Origin: Salvia splendens
Lineage: Eukaryota > Streptophyta > Magnoliopsida > Lamiales > Lamiaceae
NCBI RefSeq assembly: GCF_004379255.2
Contig: NC_056039.1
Coordinates: 23,511,883-23,575,882, forward strand
Direction of reading: 5' to 3'
DNA length: 64,000 nt
Every line of letters begins with the position of its first letter. Position 1 is the first letter of the stretch. The notes below the pieces were generated by a model. The model ran no database searches. It saw nothing but the letters and a program-made list of their open reading frames with translations, and was not told the origin of the DNA. Made by a program: the position numbers and the translations under genes. Below, in pieces: positions 20,522 through 32,235 of the stretch.

Positions 20522-21043
20522 ATGGCGCGTATGTTCCGAACCCCGCGACGGAGTGATCGCGATAGACTTAGGGCACAGAGGGTGCTCAGAGATTATAGAG
20601 TGTACCGGAAGAAGGATCATGTACCGTTGATCGAGTTCGTGGCACACTTCGACACCCTCTGGAGGGCAGCTCAGGAGTTCGGAGTGACAGAGCATGACGG
20701 CATTGAGAAGCTAATAGATTTGCTTCCCGATAGCTGGAAGGAGTGGGCCGAAAGAACGGCGAGGAGGTACACGTGGCATGAGCCCGCTACCGATGACATG
20801 GTGGGTGACATGGCTGGCTTTCGGAAAGCCGTGTATTGTGCACTGGTGGACTCTCGAGAGGAGCAGCCCCCACAGGAGGTGGAAGAGAGGGTCGTGTATC
20901 AGGACAAGTATGTGAGCATGTACGAGGGTGAACAAGGGTATGAAGATGTTTATGAGGAGGCTCTGCCAGGGAACTCCGAGGAGGACGACGACGAAGACCC
21001 GGAGGAAGGGCCTATGGATGAGGATGATAGAGTCGTAATCTAG
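20522..21043 (+). CDS. Extra upstream ORF of chromovirus, 173 aa
   Basis: I do not recognise this protein. It lies between the primer-binding site and gag-pol, on the same strand, 214 bp before the gag ATG. The N-terminus is strongly basic (RRSDRDRLRAQR, residues 9-20). The middle has a helix-like FVAHFDTLWRAAQEFGV and KLIDLLPDSWKEWAERTARR (about 39-81), reminiscent in layout of a retrotransposon gag helical region. The C-terminal 50 residues are very acidic (EEDDDEDPEEGPMDEDD). The start is the ATG at 20522, which directly follows TTTTTTTTCTATAG, a good 3' splice-site sequence. A spliced RNA from the LTR donor at 17489 could put this ATG first. It is intact in an otherwise young element. It may be a diverged partial gag copy or an accessory gene. 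Confidence 0.6.
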   Translation: MARMFRTPRRSDRDRLRAQRVLRDYRVYRKKDHVPLIEFVAHFDTLWRAAQEFGVTEHDGIEKLIDLLPDSWKEWAERTARRYTWHEPATDDMVGDMAGFRKAVYCALVDSREEQPPQEVEERVVYQDKYVSMYEGEQGYEDVYEEALPGNSEEDDDEDPEEGPMDEDDRVVI

Positions 21044-21257
21044 AATTAGAATAGTTCGTTGTCTTTTCAGTTTTTGCTTTCTGTACGATCTGCTCTTGGG
21101 AACAATGTTGGCCTTCTTTCTTTTAATGAGAATTTTGATTTTGATTTATATCCTATGTGTTGCATCTTATACTACATGAAGGTTTTATAAGAAAATTTTG
21201 AGAAAGTGGTAATTTTGGATGAGAATTGTAGTAACACTTTTTGGATATTGAATCAGA

Positions 21258-24200
21258 ATGCCGCCAAGACGTGCACGCCAACCACGACAAGGACCCCACG
21301 TGGAGGCACCACCTCCACCACCACCGCCACCACCACCTCCACCCCCGCCTCAACAAGAAAGATTCAGAGTTACGTTCTCAAGGCAGAATCCCCCAAAATT
21401 TGACGGACAAGGAGACCCATCCAAAGCGGAAGAGTGGATACGCGGCCTCGAGCGTATCTTCAGGGTCATGGAGTGCACAGATAGGGAGCGCATTGCTGGT
21501 GCTACCTTTCAACTGTTAGGTGCTGCCGATTACTGGTGGGAGACTCGGCAGAGAACTATGGATCCTGCACGCCTGGAGGCGCTAACATGGGAGGAGTTTA
21601 AAGTAGAGATCGATAACAAGTATGTTCCAAAGACGTACAGACGGGCCAAGGTGGTAGAGTTCCACACACTAAGCCAAGGCCGAATGACTGTAACCGAGTA
21701 TGACCGAGCCCTCGCGCAGATGGCACGATATGCGCCCGAGTTGATGGACACCGATGAGAAATGGGCGGTGAAGTTCCGGGCCGGGCTCAGAGATGAGATA
21801 AAGGCCGCATTGGCCTGTCGAGGAGAACTCTCCTACTCGGAGATCTTGACTTGTGCACTGGACGTGGAAGATGCACTCCCTAAGCCAAGAGTTGTGGCAA
21901 CAACAAACGCGACACCTCTACAAGCTCAGCCGGGCCACCAAGAGAAGCGGAGGTGGGATGGTGACCAGGCTCAGTATGGTGGTAAGAGGCCACAACACAT
22001 GAGGAACCCACCCTACAATGGCGGGAGACAGAATACTTTCCAACCGAGGGCAAACTTTCCGCCGAGGAACCCTCAATGTGGAAGGTGCTTCAAGTACCAC
22101 GCCGGGGAGTGTCGAGACCCTAGGTGCTTCAACTGTGGTGGGAGTGGCCACTACATCCGAAATTGCCCAAACAAGCACATGGGAACGGGAACGAGACAGA
22201 ACCAGCTAGGTTCCCGTCCACAATCCCAGGCACTACCTGCACCTCCACCGCAACAACGCCGCCAAGGATTACCATCGCAAGCAAGGGCCTACGCCTTGAA
22301 GGGGAAACAGCCGGCAAACGGGAAAGAAACCTTTGAGCAAGGAAACTTGGCAGGTATGGGCACACTTCTAAATATGCCTATAGTTGTCTTGTTTGATACG
22401 GGTGCGTCGCATTCCTTTATATCAACGTCTTGTGTGGATACTTTGGAATTACCTACTGTTAAGACCGAACCCACTATGAGTGTGACCTCACCGGTAGGCG
22501 GGGCTATAGATATATCCCGATCTTGTGCATGTGTGAACTTTGGAATAGGTGAACTCAGTTTAGTGGCTTATAATTTGCAAGTAATGACGATGGGTAGCGT
22601 AGACATAATCTTGGGTATGGATTGGTTAGCGGAGAACCACGTTACCCTTCATTGTAGAGAAAGGAAAATTTCGTTTGAAACCCCCGGAAAAGAGCCGATG
22701 AAGTTTCACGGAGTCCCAATGAGCCGACGCAAGTCCATTATCTCTGCGCTGCAAGCCACTACAATGATGAGGAAGGGATGTCCAGCGTACCTTGTTTATT
22801 TGAATGGGGAGGAGAAGAAAGACAGGAAGATAGAAGATGTGGCGATAGTGAGTGAATATCCCGATGTCTTCCCCGATGCATTGCCGGGACCCCCACCCGA
22901 CAGGCAAGTAGAATTCACGATCGATCTGGAGCCCGGATCGGCACCAATATCAAAAGCACCTTATAGAATGGCGCCAAAAGAGTTGGAGGAGCTTAAGGTG
23001 CAACTGCAAGAGCTACTGGAATTGGGATTCATTAGACCTAGCGTGTCACCATGGGGAGCACCAGTGTTGTTCGTAAAGAAGAATGATGGAACGATGAGGA
23101 TGTGCATCGACTACCGGGAGCTAAACAAACTAACGCTGAAGAACAAGTATCCACTACCAAGGATAGACGACTTGTTTGACCAACTTCGAGGGGCAGGAGT
23201 CTTCTCTAAGATGGATTTGAGGTCTGGGTACCATCAGCTGAGGGTTCGGCGAGAAGATGTACCCAAGACAGCTTTTCGAACAAGATATGGTCATTATGAG
23301 TTCGTTGTAATGCCTTTTGGACTGACGAATGCCCCGACAGTGTTCATGGACCTTATGAACCGCGTGTTCCATCCATTTCTGGATCGGTTTGTCCTGGTTT
23401 TCATCGATGACGTGCTTGTTTACTCAAAGAACGAGGAGGAGCACAAAGAGCACTTGAGAACCGTCCTAGCAACTCTAAGGGACGAGAAACTATATGCCAA
23501 GTTCAGTAAATGCGAGTTTTGGCTCAAGGAAGTAAATTTTCTTGGACATGTAGTAACTTCAGATGGAATTCGTGTAGATCCGGCCAAGGTAGAAGCGGTG
23601 CAGGAGTGGAAGTCACCTTCTACACAAAACGAAATCCGAAGCTTTTTAGGACTGGCGGGCTATTATCGAAGATTCATCGAGGGATTCTCGAAGATAGCAA
23701 GGCCAATGACGCAACAACTAAAAAAGGGAGTCAAGATGATTTGGACGCCGGAATGTGAGGCGAGCTTTCAGTTGTTGAAGGAGAAATTGACCACCGCACC
23801 AATCCTAGCTGTGCCGGAGCCAGAGACTGACTATGCGGTATATACGGATGCGTCGAAGGTGGGACTGGGATGTGTGCTTATGCAGAAGGGGAAAGTGATT
23901 GCATATGCATCGAGACAATTGAAGCCCCATGAACTGAATTATCCGACGCATGACTTGGAACTGGCAGCTGTGGTACATGCTTTGAAGATCTGGAGACATC
24001 ATCTTTATGGAGTCCGTTGTGAGATATACACGGACCATAAGAGTCTAAAGTACTTCTTTGAGCAAAAGGAGTTGAACATGCGCCAACGTAGGTGGCTCGA
24101 GTTGGTAAAGGACTACGATTGTGGTATAAATTACCATCCGGGAAAAGCAAACGTAGTGGCCGATGCTCTTAGTAGGAAGTCTCAATCTCAGCTGGCCACC

Positions 24201-25745
24201 TTTCTTACTATCGAGGAGAGTTTAATCCAAGAGTTCAGTAAGATGCGGTTGGAAGTAGTGAGAATGCCCGAGACTGTGGAAGGAATAGTAGCCACGTTGG
24301 TGATGGAACCCGACTTAAGAGCCAGAATTGTAGAAGCTCAACGGCGAGATACGTTACTAGAGAAGATTCGCTCAGAAGTGAGGACGGGTGAACTCGGAAA
24401 TTTTCGTGAGGCAGCGGATAATGGTCTCACATACAAGGGAAGGTTGTGTGTGCCTAAGGATGAAGGCCTGAGGATGGAAATCATGAGAGAAGCACATGAA
24501 ACCCCATACGCTGCTCATCCAGGGAGCACCAAAATGTATCAAGACTTGAAAAGACAGTTTTGGTGGAACGGTATGAAAAAGCATGTTGCGGCGTTTGTGG
24601 AGAGATGCCTAGCATGTCAACAAGTAAAGGCGCTACACCAACGGCCCTATGGGAAATTGCAACCCCTCGAGATTCCGGAATGGAAGTGGGAACATATTGC
24701 AATGGACTTTGTGGTAGGACTGCCAAAATCCCAGCGAGGGAACACGGTGATTTGGGTGATTATAGATCGTCTCACCAAATCTGCCCACTTTGTACCGGTT
24801 CGCGCTACTTATGGATCCGATCAGTTGGCTAAGGTATATGTACGGGAGATTATACGCTTGCATGGAGTCCCAGCGACAATCACATCTGATCGTGATGCTA
24901 AATTCACTTCTAGATTTTGGACAAGCCTGCAGCGCGAGTTGGGGACTAAGTTGAATTTCAGTACAGCGTTCCACCCGCAAACCGACGGGCAGTCGGAGAG
25001 AACGATACAAGCATTGGAGGACATGCCACGAGCCGTGGTGCTAGATCGAGGCGTAGGTTGGGAAGAAGTGTTACCCTTGGTAGAGTTCGCTTACAATAAT
25101 AGTTACCAGGCGACTATCAAGATGGCCCCATATGAGGCCTTGTATGGAAAGAAGTGTAGATCGCCACTTTATTGGGATGAAGTGGGTGAGAGAAGAATTC
25201 TCGGACCAGACTCTGTAGAAGAGATGATAGAGATTGTCCGACAAATCCGTGGGAGGATCAAGGAGGCACAAGATCGACAGAAATCTTATGCGGATGTTCG
25301 AAGGACCGATTTACAATTCGAGGTCGGAGAAAAGGTCTTTCTAAAAGTTTCCCCTTCTAAGGGAATAACTCGTTTTGGAGTGAAAGGAAAGCTTAGACCC
25401 CGATTCATCGGTCCATACGAGATTTTGGATAGAGTCGGCGCGGTAGCATACAGATTGGCCCTACCACCAAGCTTCGGAAATGTGCACAACGTCTTCCATG
25501 TGTCACAATTGAGGAAGTATGTGTATGACCCCACACACATCGTTCACCAAGAAGAAATGATGGTCCTAAATCCCGATCTAAGCTATGAGGAGAAGCCCGA
25601 GGCCATTGTGGATCGAAGAGTGCAAGAATTGAGGAATAAGTCAATCGCTTCGGTGAAAGTACGGTGGAGGAATCATGGAATCGAAGAAGCAACATGGGAA
25701 TCAGAAGATAAGATGAGAGAGAAGTTTCCAGAGCTGTTTGAGTGA
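21258..25745 (+). CDS. Gag-Pol polyprotein, Tekay-like chromovirus, 1495 aa
   Basis: One open frame encodes the capsid and all enzymes for reverse transcription and integration in cytoplasmic particles and the nucleus. Order by residue: polyproline (18-31); Retrotrans_gag (about 60-190); a [12 protein letters not shown] finger (about 273) and zinc knuckle [14 protein letters not shown] (about 290); protease [10 protein letters not shown] (about 377); reverse transcriptase with [12 protein letters not shown] and the FIDD catalytic pair (about 714); RNase [11 protein letters not shown] (about 859); integrase HHCC (HPGSTKMY ... CLACQQ, about 1085-1120) and D-D-E in [17 protein letters not shown] and QTDGQSERT; a C-terminal chromodomain, [16 protein letters not shown] (about 1463). 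Gag and pol share one frame, as in many plant chromoviruses. The ATG at 21258 was chosen because no upstream in-frame ATG precedes the basic, proline-rich start. The chromodomain suggests targeting to marked chromatin. Confidence 0.97.
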   Translation: MPPRRARQPRQGPHVEAPPPPPPPPPPPPPPQQERFRVTFSRQNPPKFDGQGDPSKAEEWIRGLERIFRVMECTDRERIAGATFQLLGAADYWWETRQRTMDPARLEALTWEEFKVEIDNKYVPKTYRRAKVVEFHTLSQGRMTVTEYDRALAQMARYAPELMDTDEKWAVKFRAGLRDEIKAALACRGELSYSEILTCALDVEDALPKPRVVATTNATPLQAQPGHQEKRRWDGDQAQYGGKRPQHMRNPPYNGGRQNTFQPRANFPPRNPQCGRCFKYHAGECRDPRCFNCGGSGHYIRNCPNKHMGTGTRQNQLGSRPQSQALPAPPPQQRRQGLPSQARAYALKGKQPANGKETFEQGNLAGMGTLLNMPIVVLFDTGASHSFISTSCVDTLELPTVKTEPTMSVTSPVGGAIDISRSCACVNFGIGELSLVAYNLQVMTMGSVDIILGMDWLAENHVTLHCRERKISFETPGKEPMKFHGVPMSRRKSIISALQATTMMRKGCPAYLVYLNGEEKKDRKIEDVAIVSEYPDVFPDALPGPPPDRQVEFTIDLEPGSAPISKAPYRMAPKELEELKVQLQELLELGFIRPSVSPWGAPVLFVKKNDGTMRMCIDYRELNKLTLKNKYPLPRIDDLFDQLRGAGVFSKMDLRSGYHQLRVRREDVPKTAFRTRYGHYEFVVMPFGLTNAPTVFMDLMNRVFHPFLDRFVLVFIDDVLVYSKNEEEHKEHLRTVLATLRDEKLYAKFSKCEFWLKEVNFLGHVVTSDGIRVDPAKVEAVQEWKSPSTQNEIRSFLGLAGYYRRFIEGFSKIARPMTQQLKKGVKMIWTPECEASFQLLKEKLTTAPILAVPEPETDYAVYTDASKVGLGCVLMQKGKVIAYASRQLKPHELNYPTHDLELAAVVHALKIWRHHLYGVRCEIYTDHKSLKYFFEQKELNMRQRRWLELVKDYDCGINYHPGKANVVADALSRKSQSQLATFLTIEESLIQEFSKMRLEVVRMPETVEGIVATLVMEPDLRARIVEAQRRDTLLEKIRSEVRTGELGNFREAADNGLTYKGRLCVPKDEGLRMEIMREAHETPYAAHPGSTKMYQDLKRQFWWNGMKKHVAAFVERCLACQQVKALHQRPYGKLQPLEIPEWKWEHIAMDFVVGLPKSQRGNTVIWVIIDRLTKSAHFVPVRATYGSDQLAKVYVREIIRLHGVPATITSDRDAKFTSRFWTSLQRELGTKLNFSTAFHPQTDGQSERTIQALEDMPRAVVLDRGVGWEEVLPLVEFAYNNSYQATIKMAPYEALYGKKCRSPLYWDEVGERRILGPDSVEEMIEIVRQIRGRIKEAQDRQKSYADVRRTDLQFEVGEKVFLKVSPSKGITRFGVKGKLRPRFIGPYEILDRVGAVAYRLALPPSFGNVHNVFHVSQLRKYVYDPTHIVHQEEMMVLNPDLSYEEKPEAIVDRRVQELRNKSIASVKVRWRNHGIEEATWESEDKMREKFPELFE

Positions 25746-25775
25746 TCTCACAAATTTCGGGACGAAATTTTTGTT

Positions 25776-25788
25776 AAGGTGGGAGGAA
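25776..25788 (+). other. Polypurine tract of chromovirus
   Basis: AAGGTGGGAGGAA directly precedes the 3' LTR at 25789, in the position where plus-strand DNA synthesis is primed. Confidence 0.8.
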
Positions 25789-28566
25789 TGTAATACCCGG
25801 AAATTTGTGGAATTTTATTCTTTTAATTAAGGATGAAATTTTTCTATGTTTTTGTGTTTATTTGATTTATAATATTGTTGTGGATATGGGATTTTCTACC
25901 TAGACAAATTAAAATTTGGTTTTATATTTTCAGCTATGTTTTAAAATTCTAATTAATCGATTTAAACCTCTCTCTCCCTCCCCTTTTTTCGAAATCCCTT
26001 CCCCATCACCCCATGATGTTCTCAACTTCCTCCACCCTCACATAACCGATCCTTTTCTTCCCCTTTCCTTTTCTTTTCTCTTTTCGGTCACTCTCTCAAT
26101 CTCTCCCTCTCTCTCTCGCAAAGTTGCTCTCTCTCACTGGTAAGTCTCCCTCCTTCTCCCTCTCGGTTTTTATCTTCTTCCTTTCACCCCCTCTTATCAC
26201 CTTCTTGGATTCCTCAAGGTGATACCCTCCTTCGTCGTGAATCGGAGTCGGAAAAGGAAGTAAAGCTTTTGCGTTTCGTTTGAACCATCCGGGGAAGGTA
26301 ACCCCTAACCCTTGTTTAATTCGAAAACTCATGCATATAGGACGTTTTGGTTGGTTTAGATGCTGATTAGGGTTTGTGGCTATGTGATATGGTTGAGCAT
26401 GTTTTTGATAGTAACTGGCAGTGGGTTCCGACCCCTTTTTAACTTAGCAAACGATCTCCGTTGGGTACGAATTTTTGAACTGTGTAAAGTTTAATGTGTC
26501 TTTTGTGTGGTGTGTAAATTTCAGCCTCTTTGGATGTCGTATGAATTTATTATGATTTTTGCAAGTAAACTGCGCAGTTTCGCGAGTTGTATGTTTTTGG
26601 GAGATGTTTTCATGTGCAATTGGCGTGATTCTGAGTGATATGTTTTTGTGATGAATGTGGGTGTGTTTGGCCAAGAGATGGCTCGGAGGAATCAGTGTTT
26701 GGTTCGAGAGTTTTCGTGTGTGTTGGCCGAGAGTGTTGGGTTCAGCCTAGGGCAGATTTGTGGAGAGTCTGGAAGGGATGATCTCAGGTGTCTGGGTGTG
26801 TTTTGGGATGTAGAATGCGTGGTGTGTTTGTCGTATAGGGTTTGAGAATCGGGGGTCAGAGGAAAAGGGGTGTAAACTAGGTGCCGAGCAGACGGCCGAG
26901 GTGGTCGGCCGAAGTGCCGAGCATGCGGCCGAGATGGTCGGCCGAGGTGCCGAGCAGACGGCCGAGACGGTCGGTCGAGGTGCCGAGCCGGACGGCCGAG
27001 GTGGTCGGCCGAGGTGCCGAGCATGCGGCCGAGACGGTCGGCCGAGGTGCCGAGCAGGCGGCCGAGACGGTCGGCCGAGGTGCCGAGCCGGACGGCCGAG
27101 ATGGTCGGCCGAGGTGCCGAGCTGTGCCGAGACAGGTGCCGAGCTGAGCCGAGACAGGTGCCGAGCTGTGCCGAGACAGGTGCCGAGCTGTGCCGAGACA
27201 AGTGCCGAGCTGTGCCGAGACAGGTGCCGAGCTGTGCCGAGACAGGCGGCCGAGGTGCCGAGCCAGGCGGCCGAGACGGTCGGCCGAGGTGCCGAGCCAG
27301 GCGGCCGAGACGGTCGGCCGAGGTGCCGAGCCAGGCGGCCGAGACGGTCGGCCGAGGTGCCGAGCCAGGCGGCCGAGACACCGAGCCATGTCGAGACGCC
27401 GATCCTTTTTCCGAGTTTTTCCGAACCTTTTCCGAGCCAAGTGAGCCGTTTGCACAGTAAGGGTATGCCAGGACTTGGAGTGCTGTGTTCGTGTGTCGTG
27501 TGCGCGTTTTGGGTACGTCGTTTGCGTGCGGGGTGTGTTTCGAACGTGTGACTTTGTGTGGTTGTTTTGTAATATGTTGTTAAGTGTATGTACGTGTAAC
27601 GTGCTAGATGTTGAAGTCGTCCACGTAGGAATCATGCATTGTCGTTTAAAGTCTCGTCTCTTCTGACTCTAATCATGATATTATTTATCTTTCAAAAGGG
27701 TGATCTTTTTCGAGGAAAGTGTGGTTGAAGGGAACTGTTTTAAAAGCTAAGCAATCGAGGTGGGCTTTTCTACCCTACTTTTATGTGGGTTATCTTTAAA
27801 TACGGACTTTGTTCCGGAAATGTTTATGGAGGTGAACTGTTTGTCTTGCCAATTATTTCGTTTTGAAACCTATCTGAAGTGGTTTACCACATATGTTTAA
27901 TCGAATTCGGGTCTGTTGGGCTGCGAACCCTCAGGCTAGTGTACACGAGACTGGGTGCCATCTGAGAGCAAGTTGGCCGGTCTAGATGACCTGGGGTGTG
28001 GCCACGCCCCTTGTCATGGTTTGGATCAGATAGTGTATGATTGAGGGAATAAGGGTGGCAATATCGGAAAATGACTGCGCAGTCGAATTTATGAAATGTA
28101 TTTTTGTGTACTTGGGTTATTTTCATTACACTCAAAACCCCAATGTTACACTGTTATGGCATGACAAACTATGTTTTTGGCGTGTGTCCACTGAGTGCAA
28201 TAAGTACTCAGCCCTGCATGTTGTTTTCTTAATGTGCAGGTTGAGCGGCGATGGGGAGGACGGATGTTGAGCAGTTAAAGCCAAAGTGTGTTTTTTTATC
28301 TTTCGGATGGTGTCGTGTCGTCATACCCGGCATCATCTGTCTTTTGGTCTTTTCCGCTGCTTGTAAACCGTCACGATGTTTTCATTTAAAACTCTGAATA
28401 CTTTAACTCAAGAATGTCGTCACAGTACTTTGTTTTGAATTGAATTTCCTTTTATTAAATGTTTTCGAGTCAAATATTCTCGTTCCCCCTTTCTTCCCCG
28501 CTTCTTTACTCCTCCCCTAGTCGCGGTCCACCGTACTTCCTATCCTTAGGAAATGCGGGCGTGACA
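25789..28566 (+). repeat. 3' LTR of the chromovirus
   Basis: It is 2778 bp, the same length as the 5' LTR. It carries the same minisatellite (26881-27397), hairpin and terminal GCGGGCGTGACA, and is followed by the TCTTT target-site copy. Confidence 0.97.
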
Positions 28567-28571
28567 TCTTT

Positions 28572-29240
28572 GATGGTAAAATAAGCATATTTCCTTTCAC
28601 AAAGCAAGTTGCAACCAAAAAGGAAGTCAAAGAATAGGCCAAAAGGGACACTGAAGGCAAAGCTTATTCCATCAATTAATTAATAAGGAAGCCATGAAAG
28701 AATGTCTCTTCAACCAGTTATGTAAATTTATTTTTGTCTCATTACTATCAAACATTAGTAATGTAATCACTTAGTCATTCATATATCATGAACAGATTAT
28801 TCCAATAATCAAGGCTAAGTGGTCAGCCAATGCAAGCAAGGAGATATACATCCAACAAGATAATGTCAAATCCCACCTAAAATCCTCTGACCTAGAATTT
28901 GAGGCACTTGCAAGTTCTGATAGTTTTCAATTCCATCTAATTAGCCAACCACCCAACTCCCTAGACACCAATGTATTGGACCTTGGCTTTTTTAGGGCCA
29001 TACAATCACTTCAAGATGACAAAATAGCCACCAATATAGATGAGTTGTTGGATAATGTTTGAAGCTCTTTTGAGGAACTTTCACCACAAACTCTAAACAA
29101 TGTGTTCTTAACGTTGCAAATCTATTTCAGCAAGATACTTGAAGTGCATGGGGGCAACAACTACAAAAGCCCACACTTGAACAAAGACAGGTTGCATAGG
29201 TTGAAGAGAGTCTACTAAGGGAAAGCTTGGAGCATTTACA
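28572..29240 (+). pseudogene. Plant mariner transposase, 3' part
   Basis: It continues the gene cut at 17137. DGKISIFPFTKQVATKKEVK follows the insertion point, then an in-frame TAG. A stretch at about 28705-28797 has GT-AG-like borders and may be an intron. Next come IKAKWSANASKEIYIQQDN with the second catalytic Asp (about 28860), then NSLDTNVLDLGFF (about 28960) with the third Asp where the family usually has SPDxN. Then HLNKDRL (about 29180) and, after a frame change, EESLLRESLEHLQLPENN. Stops (for example DNV/stop) show decay independent of the Gypsy insertion. Confidence 0.8.
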
Positions 29241-30250
29241 ACTCCCTGAGAACAATGGGGGTGCATCATATGACATAGGGCCTCTATGCAATGTTTTAGG
29301 TTTCTAGATAGGCCACTTGGGTCATGGGGTTTACGGTATAATCATCAAAACAGCTTGGTGTTTAGGATGTAAACTTTTTTTTGGGGTTATAGCCTGCATT
29401 TTGCATCATAGAAACTAGGATGCATTGCAGGCATAGGTTGCATTGTGGATATAAGCTGCATTTTGTATGAACACCAAGATTGTGCATTTTGTAAGTGAAA
29501 TATGTGTGTGTTTTTGTATAAAAACCATCAGAAAAGCTTCATCATATGACTTAAGCCTCCAAACCTATTATAGGGGTGGCTTTCCAAGCAAGTCCCTCAG
29601 AAAATTTTCATCATAGGGCATGTAAGACAACAAAAACCCTCCAAACCTAACATAAGTGTGGCAGTGTTCACATATTCACAGCACATATTCTTCCCAACTC
29701 AAAAACCATTAAATACGGAGCATAATAATTTCATCATAGGCCATATGGTGGTTGCAAATCAGAGCCTCCAAACCATTAAATATGGAGCATAATAACTTCA
29801 TCATAGGCCATATGGTGGTTGCAAATCAGAGCCTCCAAACCATTACAAGGGTGACAAAGTTCATATAAATCAACCATTACATAGCATACAAACTTCAACA
29901 TAGACCAATTTTTATTCATTTCCAACAAAAAAATCTTTATCATAGGGCATATAAATTGCAAATCAGAGTCTTTAAAACATCACAGGGGTGGCAAAATTCA
30001 CATAAAGCAACCAATGCAGACAACACATGGATTATCATACATTTCCCTCATAAAATCTTCATCACAGAGGAATATAACACACCAAAAAGCTTCCAAACCA
30101 TTCATAAGGATGGCAGAGCTCACATAATCACAGAGCATACAAACCAACATAGCCAAGGCATAAATTATACTCAACAAATTCCCTAAAAACAGCCTCCAAA
30201 CCCTGAACAAGGGGTGGCTTAGAATTTCCAAAATACTCACAGATTAGATG
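29241..30250. repeat. Degenerate repeat field downstream of mariner
   Basis: Loose copies of a unit containing TTCATCATAGG(G/C)CATAT and CAGAGCCTCCAAACC(A)TTA recur from about 29520 to 30220. The best pair is a 67-bp tandem repeat starting at 29705 and 29772, with a partial third at 29839. No gene was recognised. It may be subterminal sequence of the mariner element. Confidence 0.7.
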
Positions 30251-30309
30251 AGATCCTTGAGACTAGGCAACAAGATCAACAACGTTATTTTTTCAGCATC
30301 AGTGTACTC

Positions 30310-30570
30310 CACCTTTGGTGAGGACGGTGGTTGAATTTTTGAGTAGTCAAATGGCTGGGAAGGTGGTTGAGTTTCAGAGTCGTCAAAGGGCTAGGACAGA
30401 GTTGTCAAAGGGTTGGGACGGTGGCTGAGTTTCAGAGTCGTCAAAGTCCTCGCACGGTGGAAGAGATTCACAGCCGTGAAAGCCCTCGGACGGTGGTTGA
30501 GTTTCAGGTCCCCCAAAGCCCTGACACGGTGGAAGATTTTTAGACCCGTCAACGCCCCCATAAGGTCGTG
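30310..30570 (-). repeat. Minisatellite, about 42-bp units
   Basis: GACGGTGGTTGAGTTTCAGA and GTCGTCAAAGCCCT-type blocks alternate about six times. On the minus strand they encode a repeating HRxRAL-type motif in an otherwise unrecognised open frame (30714-30391). Confidence 0.75.
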
Positions 30571-31078
30571 GATTTTTTGATCCGTTAAACCAATGAACCG
30601 CTCGTTTGATTTCCCAACTGTCAATGACCTACGGTGGTGTTTTAGGGACGATGGTGTCCATAGATTGCAACGAATCAAATTACGATGTTGCATCCCATGA
30701 AAAGCATGATTCATCGTCCATGAGAATCAAAGGATGATGGATGTAGGCGGAGATAAAGAGGAAAGAATAAGCGGCGTCGATTAGGGTTTCGATTCATAAG
30801 TGAGGAGGCGAGAGTGAGGAGAGAAGTGAGGAGGCGAGATTGAGAAGTCAGATCATTTGACAAATGAGGGTGGGTGTGGGGGGGACATGGTTTTTCTTTG
30901 TTTGAGATCAAGATGCACTTTATAAAATCCAAAATATATGAATCCATATCATATATATGAATGAATTAGATAGCTATAAAATCATTCCCACCGCTAACCA
31001 TGACAAAATTAACTAAAGAGCATCATTTGTGCATATCTATCAAGCCAGAAAACAAACGAAGAAACACACCTTCGCCAT
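30571..31078. other. No gene recognised
   Basis: Mixed sequence with a purine-rich GAGGCGAGA repeat near 30800-30845 and a G run at 30880. It probably includes the 3' untranslated side of the F-box relic. Confidence 0.4.
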
Positions 31079-31816
31079 CTACCATGATACGTCAATGTTT
31101 TCGTCTTCATCGTCCTCATTAACTTCAGTTTCATAATAATCTTCCCCGTCTCTATAATAGTCGTATGCACAATCATAGAAATAGGCATCCAGACCAAATG
31201 GATCACGGCCATCCCATTTAGGCCACGGAACATCACTAACTGAGTCATGGGGGAGTTTAAGATATTGTTTCATCCTCTCGCGGCATCTCTTCCCTAAATC
31301 CCCTTCAAGATGGAGATCAAAGCATCGTCGGACATCAAGTGATTCCAGGCGTGGGCAGGCTTCGAGGATGTCTTCGAGCCCTTCATTTTAAATCCAATGT
31401 GCGAAGAGTTGGAGATGCTGAAGATTAGGCATGCTTTCAGCAATTGCGCGAGCACACAGATTCCGGTAGAAACTTATGGCGTCATCAGCAACTTCCAACA
31501 GCACAACTTTGCAGTTAGAAGTGTTGAGTGAGAAGGACTTCAAGGTCGGGCAAGCATAGCCAATAGATCTAATGTCGACAGCACGATTTATAGTAAGGTG
31601 CAATTCCTCCTAGTGTGGAAGTTTTGCAAATATTCCATCTGCACCAAAACCGACGGGCGATGTATATCATGAGTTTTGTAGAGCCGAAGTAGTGGACGGT
31701 GAGGTCAATCAACTGGCCTTGGCTGCGTGCCATTGCGCGTCGCAGTATGAGATCTTAGTCGCTAAGCGACTTCCGTCGGTCAGGGTTGGAGAAAACGACC
31801 ACTCGCCACAAGGCGG
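31079..31816 (-). pseudogene. F-box/LRR (FBL23/SKIP19-like) gene, 3' part
   Basis: F-box/LRR proteins choose substrates for SCF ubiquitin ligases. Read right to left from the Copia insertion: LWRVVVFSNPDRRKSLSD, then a stop, then DLILRRAMARSQGQLIDLTV and HYFGSTKLMIYIARR. A frame change and loss of middle LRRs follow, then LPH/stop/EELHLTINRAVD, CPTLKSFSLNTSNCKVV, MPNLQHLQLFAHWI/stop/NEGLEDILEACPRLESLDVR. The tail GDLGKRCRERMKQYLKLPHD and the acidic DGEDYYETEVNEDDEDE are typical of the SKIP19-like tail. There are three in-frame stops and at least one frameshift. The N-terminal F-box lies at 40636-40813. Confidence 0.8.
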
Positions 31817-32041
31817 TGTTGGAAAGGCAACTTGAAGTATCCAAGAATGTTGGGAAGAGAAAGTATGAAGTTCCAACCCATTGGGAAGAGAAAATAACAT
31901 TTATAATGTAGAGTCCCAATAGTCTAGTCCCTATGTACATTTATATCTAATGCTCTATAAATATCAATGTACAATGTATCAAAAAACACAATTCAGTGAA
32001 TAAACATTCTTCTCCAATGTTCAAAATCCGATTATTTAACA
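31817..32041 (+). repeat. 5' LTR of Copia in F-box gene
   Basis: TGTTGGAAAGGCAACTTGAA to ATTATTTAACA. It contains CTCTATAAATATCAATGTAC as a likely TATA box region (near 31953). Confidence 0.95.
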
Positions 32042-32054
32042 TGGTATCACGAGC
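32042..32054 (+). other. Primer-binding site, slightly altered
   Basis: TGGTATCACGAGC directly follows the 5' LTR. It is the initiator-Met type (TGGTATCAGAGC) with one extra C. Confidence 0.75.
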
Positions 32055-32235
32055 AATGTTTCGATCCTAGCCTCTTTTTTTCAATCCAAAAACAGAAAAC
32101 AATTTTTTTTTCGAACTCAGAATTTATCTTCATCATCGTTCGATACCCTTCCAGCCCTCCGGCCTAAATCCAGCAGTACACAACTCTTTTTTTCCAATCT
32201 CAAACCTACAAACCAAAGCCAAAATCAAGATATCC

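Larger units (their letters stand above)
17138..28566 (+). mobile_element. Complete young Tekay-like Gypsy chromovirus, TSD TCTTT
   Basis: It is 11,429 bp, flanked by TCTTT at 17133-17137 and 28567-28571. The LTRs are 2778 bp each at a constant offset of 8651. I noticed two differences: A/G in the 11th base (17148/25799) and A/G near 18669/27320. It has an initiator-Met-type primer-binding site, a polypurine tract, an extra ORF and one uninterrupted 1495-codon gag-pol with a C-terminal chromodomain. All parts needed for mobility look intact. It is inserted in the mariner transposase gene. Confidence 0.97.

Noticed and set aside
29705..29845. Possible CRISPR-like repeat array
   Set aside because: Units are contiguous 67-bp tandem copies without unique spacers, in plant DNA.
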